In this document: positions 8,535 to 20,671 of the stretch, in pieces
Numbering within the stretch: the stretch's first letter is position 1
How the letters are laid out: every line of letters begins with the position of its first letter
Made by a program: the position numbers and the translations under genes
Notes under the pieces: generated by a model
Told to the model about the DNA's origin: nothing
Database searches by the model: none
Seen by the model: only the letters and a program-made list of their open reading frames with translations
NCBI RefSeq assembly: GCF_900104095.1
Contig: NZ_FNJO01000002.1
Coordinates: 248,001 to 312,000 of the forward strand
Source: Ralstonia sp. 25mfcol4.1
Lineage (GTDB): Bacteria > Pseudomonadota > Gammaproteobacteria > Burkholderiales > Burkholderiaceae
DNA length: 64,000 nt
Direction of reading: 5' to 3'

Positions 8535-9497
8535 ATGCGTCTGCGTCAGATCGAGGTTTTTCGTGCCGTCATGCTGACCGGCACTGTCAGCGAGGCCGCG
8601 CGCCTGCTCCATGTCTCCCAGCCCGTGGTGACGCGCGTCCTGCAGCATGCCGAGGCCTCTTTAGGCTTCCGGCTGTTCGATCGGCAGCGCGGCCGTCTGC
8701 AGCCCACCCCGGAAGCCCAGGCCCTGTATGGGGATGTCGAAAGGCTATATGGCGAGATCGAACGGGTGCGCCGTGTATCGGAAAGCCTGCGCCACAAGGG
8801 CGCGGGACGCCTGCGCGTGGCCGCCACGCCCAGTCTGGCCAACCCGCTGCTGGTGCCCGCCGTGCGGCGCTTCTGCGCGCGGCACCCCGATACCCAGGTG
8901 CAGGTGCTGACCCACCACACCAATGAAATCGTGGCGGCGCTGCTGGCCAACCAGATCGACGTGGGTTTCGCGTTCTCGCCGCCCCGGCATGAGGCGATAT
9001 CCAGCGTGCCCGTGGCCACCGGCCGCATGCTGCTGGCCGTTCCGCGGGCCCAGCCACTGCCGGCCGGCGGCAAACGCGGCGTGGTGCCCATCCGAAAGGT
9101 GCTGGAGCGGCCGTTCATCGGCTATGACGACGACAGTTCGCTGGGCCTGCTGGTGCGCCAGACATTGGCCCGCCACGCGCTGGAACCGCATTCGACGCTG
9201 GAGGTGCAAACCTATTCGCTGGCGCTGGCCCTGGTAGACGCCGGCCTCGGCCTCACGCTGCTGGATCAGTACACGGCGCTGAGTGCCAATCCGGCCAATG
9301 TGGCGCTGCACGATGTCCAGCCCGAGCTGGGTTTCGAGATCCAGATGCTGCGCGCCAGCCATCGGGGTGCGTCGAGTCTGGTGGACGATATGCACGCCCA
9401 GTTCGCCGCGGCGGCCCAGGCCCTGGATGCAACGCTGGACCACCGGCTGGAAGCCCGGGCCGCGCAGTTCGACGCGACGGTCCGGCAGGCGCCATGA
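8535..9497 (+). CDS. LysR-family transcriptional regulator
   Basis: This 320-residue regulator has an N-terminal winged helix-turn-helix (RQIEVFRAVMLTGTVSEAAR, residues 4-23, then LLHVSQPVVTRVLQHAEASLG) and a C-terminal inducer-binding domain from about residue 90. It is divergent from the dadA-like gene with 184 bases between starts, the usual arrangement of a LysR regulator and its target. The intergenic region contains a short palindrome, GTGCAAAGCAC at 8483-8493, near the lysR start that could be part of an operator. Control of the amino-acid cluster is inferred from position, and the inducer is unknown. Confidence 0.85.
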   Translation: MRLRQIEVFRAVMLTGTVSEAARLLHVSQPVVTRVLQHAEASLGFRLFDRQRGRLQPTPEAQALYGDVERLYGEIERVRRVSESLRHKGAGRLRVAATPSLANPLLVPAVRRFCARHPDTQVQVLTHHTNEIVAALLANQIDVGFAFSPPRHEAISSVPVATGRMLLAVPRAQPLPAGGKRGVVPIRKVLERPFIGYDDDSSLGLLVRQTLARHALEPHSTLEVQTYSLALALVDAGLGLTLLDQYTALSANPANVALHDVQPELGFEIQMLRASHRGASSLVDDMHAQFAAAAQALDATLDHRLEARAAQFDATVRQAP

Positions 9498-9594
9498 CAT
9501 CGAACAAACGCGGAACGGACATTGCGCAGTCAATTGACAGCGCACCACGGCGTACACCATCATCAATGCGCCCCGACGGGCGCGTGACCTTCCT

Positions 9595-10920
9595 ATGTTC
9601 GTCCTGACCCTAGTCCTGCTGGTGCTGGTGAGCGCGTTCTTCTCGATCTCGGAGATCGCCCTGACCGCGGCCCGGCGCACCAAGCTCCAAGTCCTCTCCG
9701 ATCGCGGCGACCGCCGCGCCACCAAGGTATTGCTGCTCAAGGAAGAGCCCGGCAACTTCTTCACCGTCGTGCAGATCGGCGTGAACAGCGTGGCGATCCT
9801 GGCCGGTATCCTGGGGGAGAAACACGTCTCCGACCTGCTCTTCGACGCGCTGCTGCCCTGGCTCAGCCCCGACATCGCGCAGCGCGTGGCCAATATCGGA
9901 TCGTTCCTGGTGGTGACGCTGCTGTTCATCCAGTTTGCCGACCTGATTCCCAAGCGCGTGGCCATGACCTTTCCCGAGACCTGCGCGGTCAACGTGATTG
10001 GTCCGATGCTGACGATGCTGAGGCTGTTCAAGCCCGTGGTGTGGGTGTTCAATGCGGCCGCCGACGCAATGCTGAAGCTGCTGGGCATCCCGACCAAGCC
10101 GGTGGACCAGATCACGACCGAAGACATCGCGGCCATGGTCGATGCCGGGGCCGAGGCCGGCGTGCTGCACAAGCACGAGTTGCACCTGATCGAAAATGTG
10201 TTCGAACTGGACTCGAAACCGATCACCGCGATCATGACCCCGCGCGACGACGTGGTGTTCCTGACGCTCGACGAATCGGCCGACAGCGTGCGGCGCAAGC
10301 TGGTCAAGCAGCCGCACGCGCAGTACCCGGTCTGCGGCAAGACCATCGACGACGTGCTTGGCTGCATGGATTCCAAGGACATCCTGCAATTGCTGCTGGC
10401 CAACGAGAACGCGTCGGTGCTGGACGACATCGGCAAGCACTATGACAAGAACGTGCTGGTGATCCCGGACACCCTGACGCTGTCCGAGTCGCTGACGCGC
10501 TTTCGCGAGATGCACGAGAGCTTTGCCGTGGTGATGAACGAATACGGGCTGGTGGTGGGTATCGTCACGCTGGACGACATCGTCGGCGCGGTGATGGGCG
10601 ACATCCTCTACTCGGCCGAAGACGAACAGATCGTGCGGCGCGATGCCACGTCGTGGCTGGTGGACGGCCTGACGCCGCTGGTGGACCTGAAGAAGGCGCT
10701 GGAACTCGATACGCTGCCCGGCGAGGACTATGTCGACACCGCGGCCGGGCTGGTCATCTATTCGCTGAAGCGGATTCCGAAGAAATCGGAGTCGATCAGC
10801 GTGGCGGGCTTCCGCTTCGAAGTGCTCGACATCGACCATCACAAGATCGACCAGTTGCTGGTATCGCGGCTGGGTGCACAGCAGGGCCAAACCGGAGAAC
10901 CGCCGCGCGGCATTGCCTGA
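9595..10920 (+). CDS. paeA: CNNM/CBS-domain membrane transporter, PaeA/YtfL-like
   Basis: This is a 441-residue inner-membrane protein. It has an N-terminal DUF21/CNNM domain (residues 1 to about 190; membrane start FVLTLVLLVLVSAFFSISEI), a pair of CBS domains (about 205-325, including MNEYGLVVGIVTLDDIVGAVMGD) and a C-terminal CorC_HlyC domain (about 345-430, ending DIDHHKIDQLLVSRL). PGNFFTVVQIGVNSVAILAG matches E. coli YtfL, now called PaeA and linked to cadaverine and putrescine export. Other family members move magnesium or cobalt, so the substrate is not certain. It is a single gene, convergent with the next. Confidence 0.85.
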   Translation: MFVLTLVLLVLVSAFFSISEIALTAARRTKLQVLSDRGDRRATKVLLLKEEPGNFFTVVQIGVNSVAILAGILGEKHVSDLLFDALLPWLSPDIAQRVANIGSFLVVTLLFIQFADLIPKRVAMTFPETCAVNVIGPMLTMLRLFKPVVWVFNAAADAMLKLLGIPTKPVDQITTEDIAAMVDAGAEAGVLHKHELHLIENVFELDSKPITAIMTPRDDVVFLTLDESADSVRRKLVKQPHAQYPVCGKTIDDVLGCMDSKDILQLLLANENASVLDDIGKHYDKNVLVIPDTLTLSESLTRFREMHESFAVVMNEYGLVVGIVTLDDIVGAVMGDILYSAEDEQIVRRDATSWLVDGLTPLVDLKKALELDTLPGEDYVDTAAGLVIYSLKRIPKKSESISVAGFRFEVLDIDHHKIDQLLVSRLGAQQGQTGEPPRGIA

Positions 10921-10950
10921 CCGCGCAGCCTGCCGCTCCCCGTGCCAGGC

Positions 10951-11403
10951 TCAGCACTGGCCGCGCAACTGCTGCTCGCGCAGCCGCTGGTACTGATCGC
11001 TGGCCTGCTCGATCGATTGCCGGGTGTGGCGCTGCTGCATGTCGGTCTCCAGCGCGCGCATCTGGTCGGCAATCGCGCCGCACATCAACGCCCTCGATGC
11101 TGGCTGCTGTTGCGCAGCGGCCTGTTCGGCCTGCGCGGCGCTGGCCTTGGTTGCGGCCCGTGCCTTCGCGCCGCTGTCGAGGATCGACTGCTCCTGCTGA
11201 AGCACCGAATCGTCCTTGCCAATCGTGGAGAAATTGCCACCCATCGAGTTGGTAACGTTGGCATAGCCGGTCGGGCAGGTCGCCGACTCGGTATAGAGCG
11301 TGCTGGCGCCCTTCTGGCATTTGGTCATGGCAAGCGCCCCGCCGCTGGCAAGGGCGGCCAGCATGGCGATGACCATCACGGAAAATCCCCGCACCGCGCG
11401 CAT
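10951..11403 (-). CDS. Secreted protein of unknown function, weakly DUF4124-like
   Basis: This 150-residue protein has a signal peptide ending SGGALA near residue 25. The mature start, MTKCQKGASTLYTESATCPTGY, has two cysteines spaced as in DUF4124-type envelope proteins, but the match is loose. A glutamine/alanine-rich helical region (residues about 75-105) and a C-terminal coiled-coil-like helix end in cysteine. AGAGGG is well placed before the ATG at 11403. It sits between the PaeA-like gene (convergent) and tRNA-Ser. Function is unknown; a periplasmic location is likely. Confidence 0.6.
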   Translation of the reverse strand: MRAVRGFSVMVIAMLAALASGGALAMTKCQKGASTLYTESATCPTGYANVTNSMGGNFSTIGKDDSVLQQEQSILDSGAKARAATKASAAQAEQAAAQQQPASRALMCGAIADQMRALETDMQQRHTRQSIEQASDQYQRLREQQLRGQC

Positions 11404-11556
11404 GTCGTTATCCCTCTTGTTGTTTGCACGCAAGGTAACACGCCGGATTCGAACGCACAAAAACAAAACCGACGTCTGTTTTCACAGTACGTCGGCTTGA
11501 GTTTTACTACGCTGTTTTTGTCTGCCGGTGGTCGAATCAGTCGGCAGCTTCTTGTT

Positions 11557-11646
<90 letters not shown>

Positions 11647-11730
11647 GGTAACTTGGTCGTTGCGTTAGCAGCGAAACCAAGATTATAGGGACATTGCTAC
11701 CCGCTGCGCAAGCCCCTTTCGCAGAAATTT

Positions 11731-13086
<1,356 letters not shown>

Positions 13087-13180
13087 TTACTGCACCGGCA
13101 TGGCCGCACAGCACCGAATCTGGCCGGATTTCCTATGCTTTTCGGGCATTCGGCGCCGGATCCTGCCCGTAAAGGGCCGC

Positions 13181-14527
13181 TCAGCCCTTGTTGCCGTCTT
13201 CCGGCTTGCCCCGGTTGTCCCGATGCCAGGCGGCGTCCAGGTCGCGCAGATGACGCAGCTTGTCGGCAATCTTGCCCTCCAGCCCGCGCGGCGTGGGCTG
13301 GTACCAGTCCTGGCGGCGCAGGTCGTCCGGCAGGTAGTGCTCGCCGGCCGCATAGGCTTCGGGCTCGTCGTGCGCGTAGCGGTAGGCGTGGCCGTAGCCC
13401 AGTTCCTTCATCAGCTTGGTCGGCGCGTTGCGCAGATGCACCGGCACCGGGCGCGACTTGTCCTTCGAGACAAAGGCCCGCGCCGCGTTGTAGGCGTTGT
13501 ATCCGGCATTCGACTTGGGCGCCACGGCCAGATAGATCAATGCCTGGGCCAGGGCCAGTTCGCCTTCGGGCGATCCCAGCCGCTCGTAGGTTTCGGACGC
13601 GTCAAGCGTGATGCGGGCGGCGCGCGGATCGGCCAGGCCGATGTCTTCCCACGCCATCCGCACGATGCGGCGCGCCAGGTAGCGCGGGTCGGCGCCGCCA
13701 TCGAGCATGCGGCAGAACCAGTACAGTGCGCCATCGGGGTCGGAGCCGCGCACCGACTTGTGCAACGCGCTGATCTGGTCGTAGAACGCGTCGCCGCCCT
13801 TGTCGAAGCGCCGCAGGTTCTCGGACAGCGCGCTGCCCAGCAGGGCCGTGTCGATGGTCTGCACGCCGGCATTACGCGCGGCGCGCACCACGATTTCCAC
13901 GTTGTTGAGCAGCTTGCGCCCGTCGCCGTCGGCCGATGCGACGATCAGGCCCATCGCCTCGTCGTCCCACTGCACGCCGCCCAGCTCCTCGCTGGCGCGC
14001 TGCACCAGCTGCTTCAGTTCGGCCTCGTCCAGGGTCTTGAGCACGTAGACCGCGGCCCGCGACAGCAAGGCGCCGTTGACCTCGAACGACGGGTTCTCGG
14101 TGGTGGCGCCAATGAACACGAACAGCCCGCTTTCCACATGCGGCAGGAACGCGTCCTGCTGGCTCTTGTTGAAGCGGTGCACTTCGTCCACGAACACCAG
14201 CGTGCGGCGGCCATGGGCGCGGTACTGTTCGGCGCGCTCCACCGCCTCGCGGATGTCCTTGACCCCTGACAGCACCGCCGACAGCGCGATGAATTCCGCG
14301 TCGAACGCATTGGCCATCAGCCGCGCCAGCGTGGTCTTGCCCACCCCGGGCGGGCCCCACAGGATCATCGAATGCGGTTCGCCAGAGGCAAAGGCCACGC
14401 GCAGCGGGCGGCCGGCGCCCAGCAGGTGCTGCTGGCCGATGACCTCGTCGATATTGCGCGGGCGCAGGCGCTCGGCCAGCGGCTGTCGGGAACGTTCAGG
14501 AGGGTCGGAGAACAGCGAATCCGCCAC
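13181..14527 (-). CDS. rarA: Replication-associated recombination ATPase RarA (MgsA)
   Basis: This 448-residue AAA+ ATPase acts at stalled replication forks. Visible motifs are Walker A GPPGVGKTTLARLMA, a Walker B region ending in FVDEVHRFNK with sensor-1 GATTENPSFEV, and the C-terminal clamp-loader-like tetramerisation domain (RMLDGGADPRYLARRI onward). PLAERLRPRNIDEVIGQQHLLG is the family N-terminus. The start is a GTG at 14527 with AAAGG about 10 bases upstream; another GTG at 14572 would add 15 residues. It lies upstream of serS on the same strand. Confidence 0.93.
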   Translation of the reverse strand: MADSLFSDPPERSRQPLAERLRPRNIDEVIGQQHLLGAGRPLRVAFASGEPHSMILWGPPGVGKTTLARLMANAFDAEFIALSAVLSGVKDIREAVERAEQYRAHGRRTLVFVDEVHRFNKSQQDAFLPHVESGLFVFIGATTENPSFEVNGALLSRAAVYVLKTLDEAELKQLVQRASEELGGVQWDDEAMGLIVASADGDGRKLLNNVEIVVRAARNAGVQTIDTALLGSALSENLRRFDKGGDAFYDQISALHKSVRGSDPDGALYWFCRMLDGGADPRYLARRIVRMAWEDIGLADPRAARITLDASETYERLGSPEGELALAQALIYLAVAPKSNAGYNAYNAARAFVSKDKSRPVPVHLRNAPTKLMKELGYGHAYRYAHDEPEAYAAGEHYLPDDLRRQDWYQPTPRGLEGKIADKLRHLRDLDAAWHRDNRGKPEDGNKG

Positions 14528-14757
14528 GGTACGGTAGCCTTTGTCGTGTGGTAGCGCCGCCACAGGCGGCACGGAACGCCACAGTGTAGACGATCGGGGC
14601 CGGCCCGATAATTTTGCGCCCGCCCCTAAAGTCTGCTCCGGATCTGCCGATAACGTCCAATGGCCCGCGTTTCACGCGCGCGGGAAGGTCGACGCCGGCA
14701 CAACGACCGGCGGCTCACTTCAGAACCACTCACTGTTTGCGAAATTCGGGGATTTGT

Positions 14758-15441
14758 ATGCTGCGATACCGCATGCTGATGTTCAAGCTGAACCGGCTGG
14801 CGAGCAAGAACAAGCTCAACGGCGTGGAAGAAATCTCGCTGGCCGGGCAGTTTGCCGAACTGATCGAATCGCAGGAAGAGGCAGATCAGGTCATCACCGA
14901 CCTGTTCGAGCATGAAAACGCCCACGTGCGCCGCATCGGCCTTGCCGCCATCCGCCGCTCCCGGCGCTACGGCGGCCGCCTGCTGCAGGCGGCGCTGCTG
15001 CGCCGCATGATCGACGTGGAAGGCTGGATCCGCCATGACGCGGTCTGGATTGTTCAGGAAGCCGACATGGACGGCGCCGAAGTGCGCGCCTCGCTGCGCC
15101 GCATCGCGGCCAATGTCAAGCTGCCGCAGGACGCCGTGCGCGCCAAGCAGAATCCCGCCGACGGCATGCTGCATGCGGCCGTGCGCGCCCGCCAGTATCT
15201 GGATGTGCTGATCGCGCGCTCCGCGGCCGCTCACAACGAGGCGCTGGCCGCCGGGGGCGGGCTTGCCGGCGCCACCGATGGCAAGCCATACGCTCAGGAT
15301 TCGGTCGGTCATATCCGCGCCGTCCACCGCCAGTTGCAACGCAAGCTGGCGGGCCGCAAGCTCAAGAGCAGCACCAGGCTCAAGTTCCGCAAGGTGGAAC
15401 CGCGTTACGACGAAAACGACAACCGGCGCTTCCTGCTCTGA
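14758..15441 (+). CDS. Conserved hypothetical helical (HEAT-like) protein
   Basis: This 227-residue basic protein is not one I can name. It is rich in helices of the HEAT/Armadillo kind (LFEHENAHVRRIGLAAIRRS, then LLRRMIDVEGWIRHDAVWI and DGAEVRASLRRIAAN), spaced like two or three repeats across residues 50-130. The tail is very basic (RKLAGRKLKSSTRLKFRK). There is no signal peptide or membrane segment. The ATG at 14758 is used although the frame extends to 14614, because GGGGA precedes it and the upstream residues look non-coding. It is divergent from rarA. The repeats suggest protein or nucleic-acid binding, but this is a guess. Confidence 0.7.
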   Translation: MLRYRMLMFKLNRLASKNKLNGVEEISLAGQFAELIESQEEADQVITDLFEHENAHVRRIGLAAIRRSRRYGGRLLQAALLRRMIDVEGWIRHDAVWIVQEADMDGAEVRASLRRIAANVKLPQDAVRAKQNPADGMLHAAVRARQYLDVLIARSAAAHNEALAAGGGLAGATDGKPYAQDSVGHIRAVHRQLQRKLAGRKLKSSTRLKFRKVEPRYDENDNRRFLL

Positions 15442-15604
15442 CGGGCACGCCAGGCGGGAGTCATTGCGCGGCGCAGCAATGAGCGCGCTCGTGGTCCGAT
15501 CTGAATTCTTTTGAAATGGGGCGCGCCGGGATGGGGTCGCCGTACCATGGCTGGCAGCCGGCGCGACCGCACCGGCCTGACAGGATCACGAGGACACCAC
15601 TGCC

Positions 15605-15775
15605 ATGGCCATCACCACCCGCATGCGCAAGAAGAAGCAATACAAGAAAGCAGTGCTCAAGTTGCGCGCCGCCATCAAGCGAGGCAATGAAGAGGCGATC
15701 CGCATCCGGCGCGAACAATTGCAGGCGCTGCCGAAGCCGCGCCAGCGTTACGCCCGCGAGTCATTGGCGGCGTAG
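15605..15775 (+). CDS. Small basic protein of 56 residues
   Basis: A 56-codon frame starts with MAITTRMRKKKQYKKAVLKL and ends RYARESLAA before a TAG. It is strongly basic, with two predicted helices, and resembles small ribosome-associated or nucleic-acid-binding proteins in composition only. GAGGA is present about 15 bases upstream, which is rather far. Third-position GC is lower in the lysine-rich first half than in neighbouring genes. It stands alone between the HEAT-like gene and a leftward lipoprotein gene. Treated as a probable real gene without known function. Confidence 0.5.
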   Translation: MAITTRMRKKKQYKKAVLKLRAAIKRGNEEAIRIRREQLQALPKPRQRYARESLAA

Positions 15776-15826
15776 GGCGCCAGCCTCGCGCGCTGTGTCC
15801 TGACGACGCCGCGGCGAGAGGAGCAG

Positions 15827-16261
15827 TCAGCCCCTGGCCCGGTCGGTCAGGGTCTTCATCGCATCCGCGGGCAGCGGCCCGTGGCAGCTGCGCTCGCCAT
15901 TGGCCTGCCCAACGATCAGCCAGACCTTCTCCGGTGAGCCTGCAGGGTGCAGCACCCACGCCGGGCCGCGCGCCGTGTTGCTGGCCGGCAGGTCTTCCAG
16001 CACACCGTTGTGCGGAGACTGCAGCAGCGAGGCACACTCGCTCTGCGCGATGCGCGTGGCCTTCAGAAAGTCGGTATTGCCCAGCACTTCGGGCAGCGCA
16101 GTGTCCGAGCCGCGCAGAAACGCATCGACGTCGAACTTGCTGGCCTGGCTGTGCGCGCAGGCGGACAGGACCAGCGCGGCGGCCAGCGCGCCACCAGGGG
16201 CGGCCAGGCGGGATACCGGGCGCAGGCTCGGCAGTCGGGGGAAGGCGGGGGCGTCTTTCAT
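15827..16261 (-). CDS. Putative lipoprotein
   Basis: This 144-residue protein has an N-terminal hydrophobic stretch and a lipobox LVLSAC with the cysteine at residue 35, so it is probably an envelope lipoprotein. The remainder is soluble with two cysteines (QSECASLL and GERSCHGPLP). It starts 62 bases downstream of lolA on the same strand and is probably in the ftsK-lolA transcription unit. Function is not recognised. Confidence 0.65.
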   Translation of the reverse strand: MKDAPAFPRLPSLRPVSRLAAPGGALAAALVLSACAHSQASKFDVDAFLRGSDTALPEVLGNTDFLKATRIAQSECASLLQSPHNGVLEDLPASNTARGPAWVLHPAGSPEKVWLIVGQANGERSCHGPLPADAMKTLTDRARG

Positions 16262-16322
16262 GGCTGTCCTCTGGCGTCGTTCTGGCTCTGTTTCGCGCTG
16301 TCTGGCTTCTCGGGCTCGCGCC

Positions 16323-16958
16323 TTACTGCTTCATCACGTCGGCGCCCTTGGGCACCGTGAAGCGGAAGGTGTCCGCCGGCAGCGACGGATTCTTCTGGAT
16401 GGCCGTGAACGTCAGCAACGTGGTATTGCCGAACGCGTCGCGCAGCTCCATCGCTTCGAGGTTGCCGCTCTTGAAGCCGATGCCGATGCGCTCGAACTGC
16501 GTGTCCTTCGACTTCGGCGTCAGTTCCAGCCATTCCACGCCATCGCGCGTGGCGCCGTTCTTCACGTCGAAGTTCTTCGACAGGTCGTTGCTGCCGAACA
16601 GGATGGCGGCCGGGCTGGAGCCCAGCGCGTTGTCCAGCTTGCGCTCGGTGACCTGGTTCAGGTCCTTGTCGTAGATATAGAGCGTCTGGCCATCGGCCTG
16701 CAGCAGCTGGTCATAGGGCTTGATATAGCGCCACGTGAACTTGCCGGGACGCGAGAACGCGAAGGTGCCGCTCGACGTGCCGGCCACCTTGGCATCGCCC
16801 CCCTGCCCCTTGATCTGCTTCTGCGTGAATTCGCCACGCGCGCTCTTCACGCTGGTCACAAAGGTCTGAAGCTGGTCGGTGGCGGCAGCGTGCGCGGCAG
16901 GCACGGCGGCCAGCAACGCCAACGACGCGCAAAGCGGCGCAAGAATGCGATGTCGCAT
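16323..16958 (-). CDS. lolA: Outer-membrane lipoprotein carrier protein LolA
   Basis: This 211-residue periplasmic chaperone carries lipoproteins from the LolCDE complex to LolB at the outer membrane. The signal peptide ends PAAHA near residue 25. Family features are the [16 protein letters not shown] strand-helix start, [20 protein letters not shown], the [16 protein letters not shown] segment and the [18 protein letters not shown] strand. Length is normal. It lies 128 bases downstream of ftsK, a frequent order in proteobacteria, and upstream of a putative lipoprotein gene. Confidence 0.95.
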   Translation of the reverse strand: MRHRILAPLCASLALLAAVPAAHAAATDQLQTFVTSVKSARGEFTQKQIKGQGGDAKVAGTSSGTFAFSRPGKFTWRYIKPYDQLLQADGQTLYIYDKDLNQVTERKLDNALGSSPAAILFGSNDLSKNFDVKNGATRDGVEWLELTPKSKDTQFERIGIGFKSGNLEAMELRDAFGNTTLLTFTAIQKNPSLPADTFRFTVPKGADVMKQ

Positions 16959-17086
16959 GGATCCTTCCCTTATGATTCGGCTGATGTCCGATTAGAACAC
17001 GCCGCGGATCGGCAATTCCGCGACAGGCTGTGACGGGCGTAACGGTATATTACCCGTCACTTCAGCCTGTGCGGAAGGCTCGGGCG

Positions 17087-19420
17087 TCAGTCTTCGGCCG
17101 TGGCGCTGCTGCCGGCAGGCACCAGGATGTCGCGGTTGCCGTTGCCCGACATGGCCGAGACCAGGCCGGCCTTTTCCATGTCTTCCAGCAGCCGTGCGGC
17201 GCGGTTGTAGCCGATGCGCAGATGCCGCTGCACCAGCGAAATCGATGCCCGGCGGTTCTTGATCACCACTTCCACGGCCTGGTCGTAGAGCGGATCGGCC
17301 TCGCCCCCGCCCGAACCGCCGATGCCGGCGCCACCGCCCAGGCTGTCGCCGGCGCCTTCGCCATCGACCAGCCCGCCTTCGAGGATGCCCTCGATATAGT
17401 TGGCCTCGCCGCCTTCCTTGAGCTTCTCGACCACGCGGTGAACTTCATCGTCGGACACGAACGCGCCGTGCACCCGCACCGGCATGCCGGTACCCGGCGC
17501 CAGGTAGAGCATGTCGCCCATGCCCAGCAGCGCCTCGGCACCCTGCTGGTCCAGGATCGTGCGCGAATCGATCTTGCTGCTGACCTGGAACGCGATACGC
17601 GTCGGCACGTTAGCCTTGATCAGGCCGGTAATCACGTCCACCGACGGCCGCTGCGTCGCCAGCACCAGGTGCAGGCCGGCGGCACGGGCTTTCTGCGCGA
17701 TGCGGGCGATCAGCTCCTCGACCTTCTTGCCCACCACCATCATCAGGTCGGCCAGTTCGTCGATCACGATGACGATCGTCGGCAGCTTGTCCAGCGGCTC
17801 CGGGGCGTCCGGCGTCAGGCTGAACGGGTTCGGAATCTTCTCTTCCTTTGCCGCGGCCTCGTCGATCTTCTTGTTGTAGCCGGCCAGGTTGCGCACGCCC
17901 AGCTTGCTCATGAGCTTGTAGCGGCGCTCCATCTCGCCCACCGCCCAGTTCAGCGCGTTGCCGGCCTGGCGCATGTCGGTCACCACCGGGCACAGCAGGT
18001 GCGGAATACCCTCGTAGACGCTCATTTCGAGCATCTTCGGGTCGATCAGGATCAGGCGCACCTGGTCGGCGCGAGCCTTGTAGAGCAACGACAGGATCAT
18101 CGCGTTGATGCCCACCGACTTGCCCGAGCCCGTGGTACCGGCCACCATGCAGTGCGGCATCTTGGCCAGGTCGGCCACCATGGGCTTGCCGGCAATGTCC
18201 TTGCCCAGCGCCATGGTCAGGTTCGACACGCTCTCGTTGTAGACCTGCGAGCCCAGAATCTCCGCCAGCCGCACGGTCTGGCGCTTCGGATTCGGCAGTT
18301 CCAGGCCCATGTAGTTCTTGCCCGGGATCGTCTCGACCACGCGGATCGACACCAGCGACAGGCTGCGCGCCAGGTCGCGCGCCAGGTTCACCACCTGGCT
18401 GCCCTTCACGCCCGTGGCCGGTTCGATCTCGTAGCGCGTGATCACCGGGCCCGGATAGGCGGCCACGACCTTGACCTCGACGCCAAAGTCCTTGAGCTTC
18501 TTCTCGATCAGGCGCGACGTGTATTCCAGCGTCTCGGCGCTCACCGTTTCCTGATGGGCCGGCACGGCGTCCAGCAGCGACAGCGGCGGCAGGTCCGTAT
18601 CCTGGATATCGGCAAACAGCGGCTGCTGTTTTTCGCGCTCCACGCGCTCGTGCTTGGGCACGGCCTGCGGGCGAACGATCTGCACTGGCGCGGCTTCTTC
18701 CTGCTTCACGCGCTGCACTTCAACGGTTTCGGTGCGTTCCACCTTGGCGGCCGCGCCGATGATGCGGTCCTGCTTCTTCTCGCGGCGGGCCTTGAAGCCC
18801 ATGAACATCGTCTCGACAAAGCCGCCCACGTGCTCGGCCACCGACAGCCACGAGAAATGGAAGAACAACGACAGGCCGATGGCAAACATCAGCAGCAGCA
18901 ACAGCGTGGCGCCCGAGAACCCCAGCGCCAGCTGCAGCCAGCCGCCGAGCAGGTCGCCCAGTACCCCGCCGGGCGCGCGCGGCAGGGCCGCGCGCAGCGG
19001 GTACATGCGGATGGCTTCCAGGCCCATGCTGGACACCAGCGTCAGCGCAAAGCCGATCCAGCTGATGGCGGTGCTGTGCTGGGGATCCGGCACGCGCTCG
19101 GGCAGTTCGGCGGTCAGCACGCGCCAGCCGCGCCAGCAGCGGCGGATCAGCAGCACACTCCACCAGTAGGCCGAAAAGCCGAAGATGAAGAAGAGGATGT
19201 CGGCCACCCAGGCGCCCACGCGGCCGCCAAGGTTGCGGATATCGGACACCTGGCTGGCATGCGACCAGCCTGGATCGGCCTTGCTGTAGCTGGCCAGCAC
19301 GCACAGGAAGCCGAGCGTCACGGCAAGCAGCAGGAACCAGCGCACCTCGCCAAGCAGCTTGCCGATGCGCGATGGAAGTGCCGACGGGTCGGTCCGGGTA
19401 GTCGTGGTTGCGCGAGCCAT
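17087..19420 (-). CDS. ftsK: DNA translocase FtsK
   Basis: This 777-residue hexameric ATPase pumps chromosome ends through the closing septum and activates XerCD at dif. The N-terminal membrane domain (about residues 20-200, four to five helices) is followed by a short linker and the motor: Walker [17 protein letters not shown] near residue 427 and Walker [12 protein letters not shown]. The C-terminal gamma winged helix that reads KOPS sites is complete ([20 protein letters not shown]). The linker is short compared with E. coli FtsK, as in many non-enteric species. It is divergent from trxB and followed by lolA. Confidence 0.96.
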   Translation of the reverse strand: MARATTTTRTDPSALPSRIGKLLGEVRWFLLLAVTLGFLCVLASYSKADPGWSHASQVSDIRNLGGRVGAWVADILFFIFGFSAYWWSVLLIRRCWRGWRVLTAELPERVPDPQHSTAISWIGFALTLVSSMGLEAIRMYPLRAALPRAPGGVLGDLLGGWLQLALGFSGATLLLLLMFAIGLSLFFHFSWLSVAEHVGGFVETMFMGFKARREKKQDRIIGAAAKVERTETVEVQRVKQEEAAPVQIVRPQAVPKHERVEREKQQPLFADIQDTDLPPLSLLDAVPAHQETVSAETLEYTSRLIEKKLKDFGVEVKVVAAYPGPVITRYEIEPATGVKGSQVVNLARDLARSLSLVSIRVVETIPGKNYMGLELPNPKRQTVRLAEILGSQVYNESVSNLTMALGKDIAGKPMVADLAKMPHCMVAGTTGSGKSVGINAMILSLLYKARADQVRLILIDPKMLEMSVYEGIPHLLCPVVTDMRQAGNALNWAVGEMERRYKLMSKLGVRNLAGYNKKIDEAAAKEEKIPNPFSLTPDAPEPLDKLPTIVIVIDELADLMMVVGKKVEELIARIAQKARAAGLHLVLATQRPSVDVITGLIKANVPTRIAFQVSSKIDSRTILDQQGAEALLGMGDMLYLAPGTGMPVRVHGAFVSDDEVHRVVEKLKEGGEANYIEGILEGGLVDGEGAGDSLGGGAGIGGSGGGEADPLYDQAVEVVIKNRRASISLVQRHLRIGYNRAARLLEDMEKAGLVSAMSGNGNRDILVPAGSSATAED

Positions 19421-19530
19421 GCGTCAGGGTCTGTTCGATCGTGCGAAGTGGACGATGGCGGCCATTTTAACCTCGCCTGCCCCTATCGCCTTCATTGGAA
19501 TTTGCAACAGTCGGCAAACGCCGCGCCACA

Positions 19531-20555
<1,025 letters not shown>

Positions 20556-20601
20556 CTTCCAGCAGGCCGGCCGCTGGCCGGCCCTGGCGCAAAGCCCACG
20601 G

Positions 20602-20634
20602 GGACGCCCGCCTTGCAGCGGCCGTCCTCGTTTT
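20602..20634 (+). terminator. Terminator of trxB overlapping the next promoter
   Basis: The stem GGACG-C-CCGC (20602-20611) pairs with GCGG-C-CGTCC (20618-20627), with one internal C-C mismatch and a 6-base loop. TCG and TTTT follow. A perfect GGCCGGCC palindrome (20565-20572 with 20576-20583) lies just upstream and may help. The loop contains the -35 box of the following gene. Confidence 0.5.
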
Positions 20635-20643
20635 CCTTATAAT
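20613..20643 (+). promoter_or_regulatory. Sigma-70-type promoter for the Smr gene
   Basis: TTGCAG at 20613-20618 and TATAAT at 20638-20643 are 19 bases apart. The ATG of the Smr-domain gene is 29 bases after the -10 box, giving a short leader. The -35 lies inside the trxB terminator hairpin. Confidence 0.5.
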
Positions 20644-20671
20644 CGGTGCCGAGCTTTCAGAGATTTCTGCT

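Noticed and set aside
8745..10436. A 563-codon minus-strand open frame across the LysR and PaeA-like genes
   Set aside because: It is a shadow of two well-supported plus-strand genes in high-GC DNA, with low-complexity composition and no domain.
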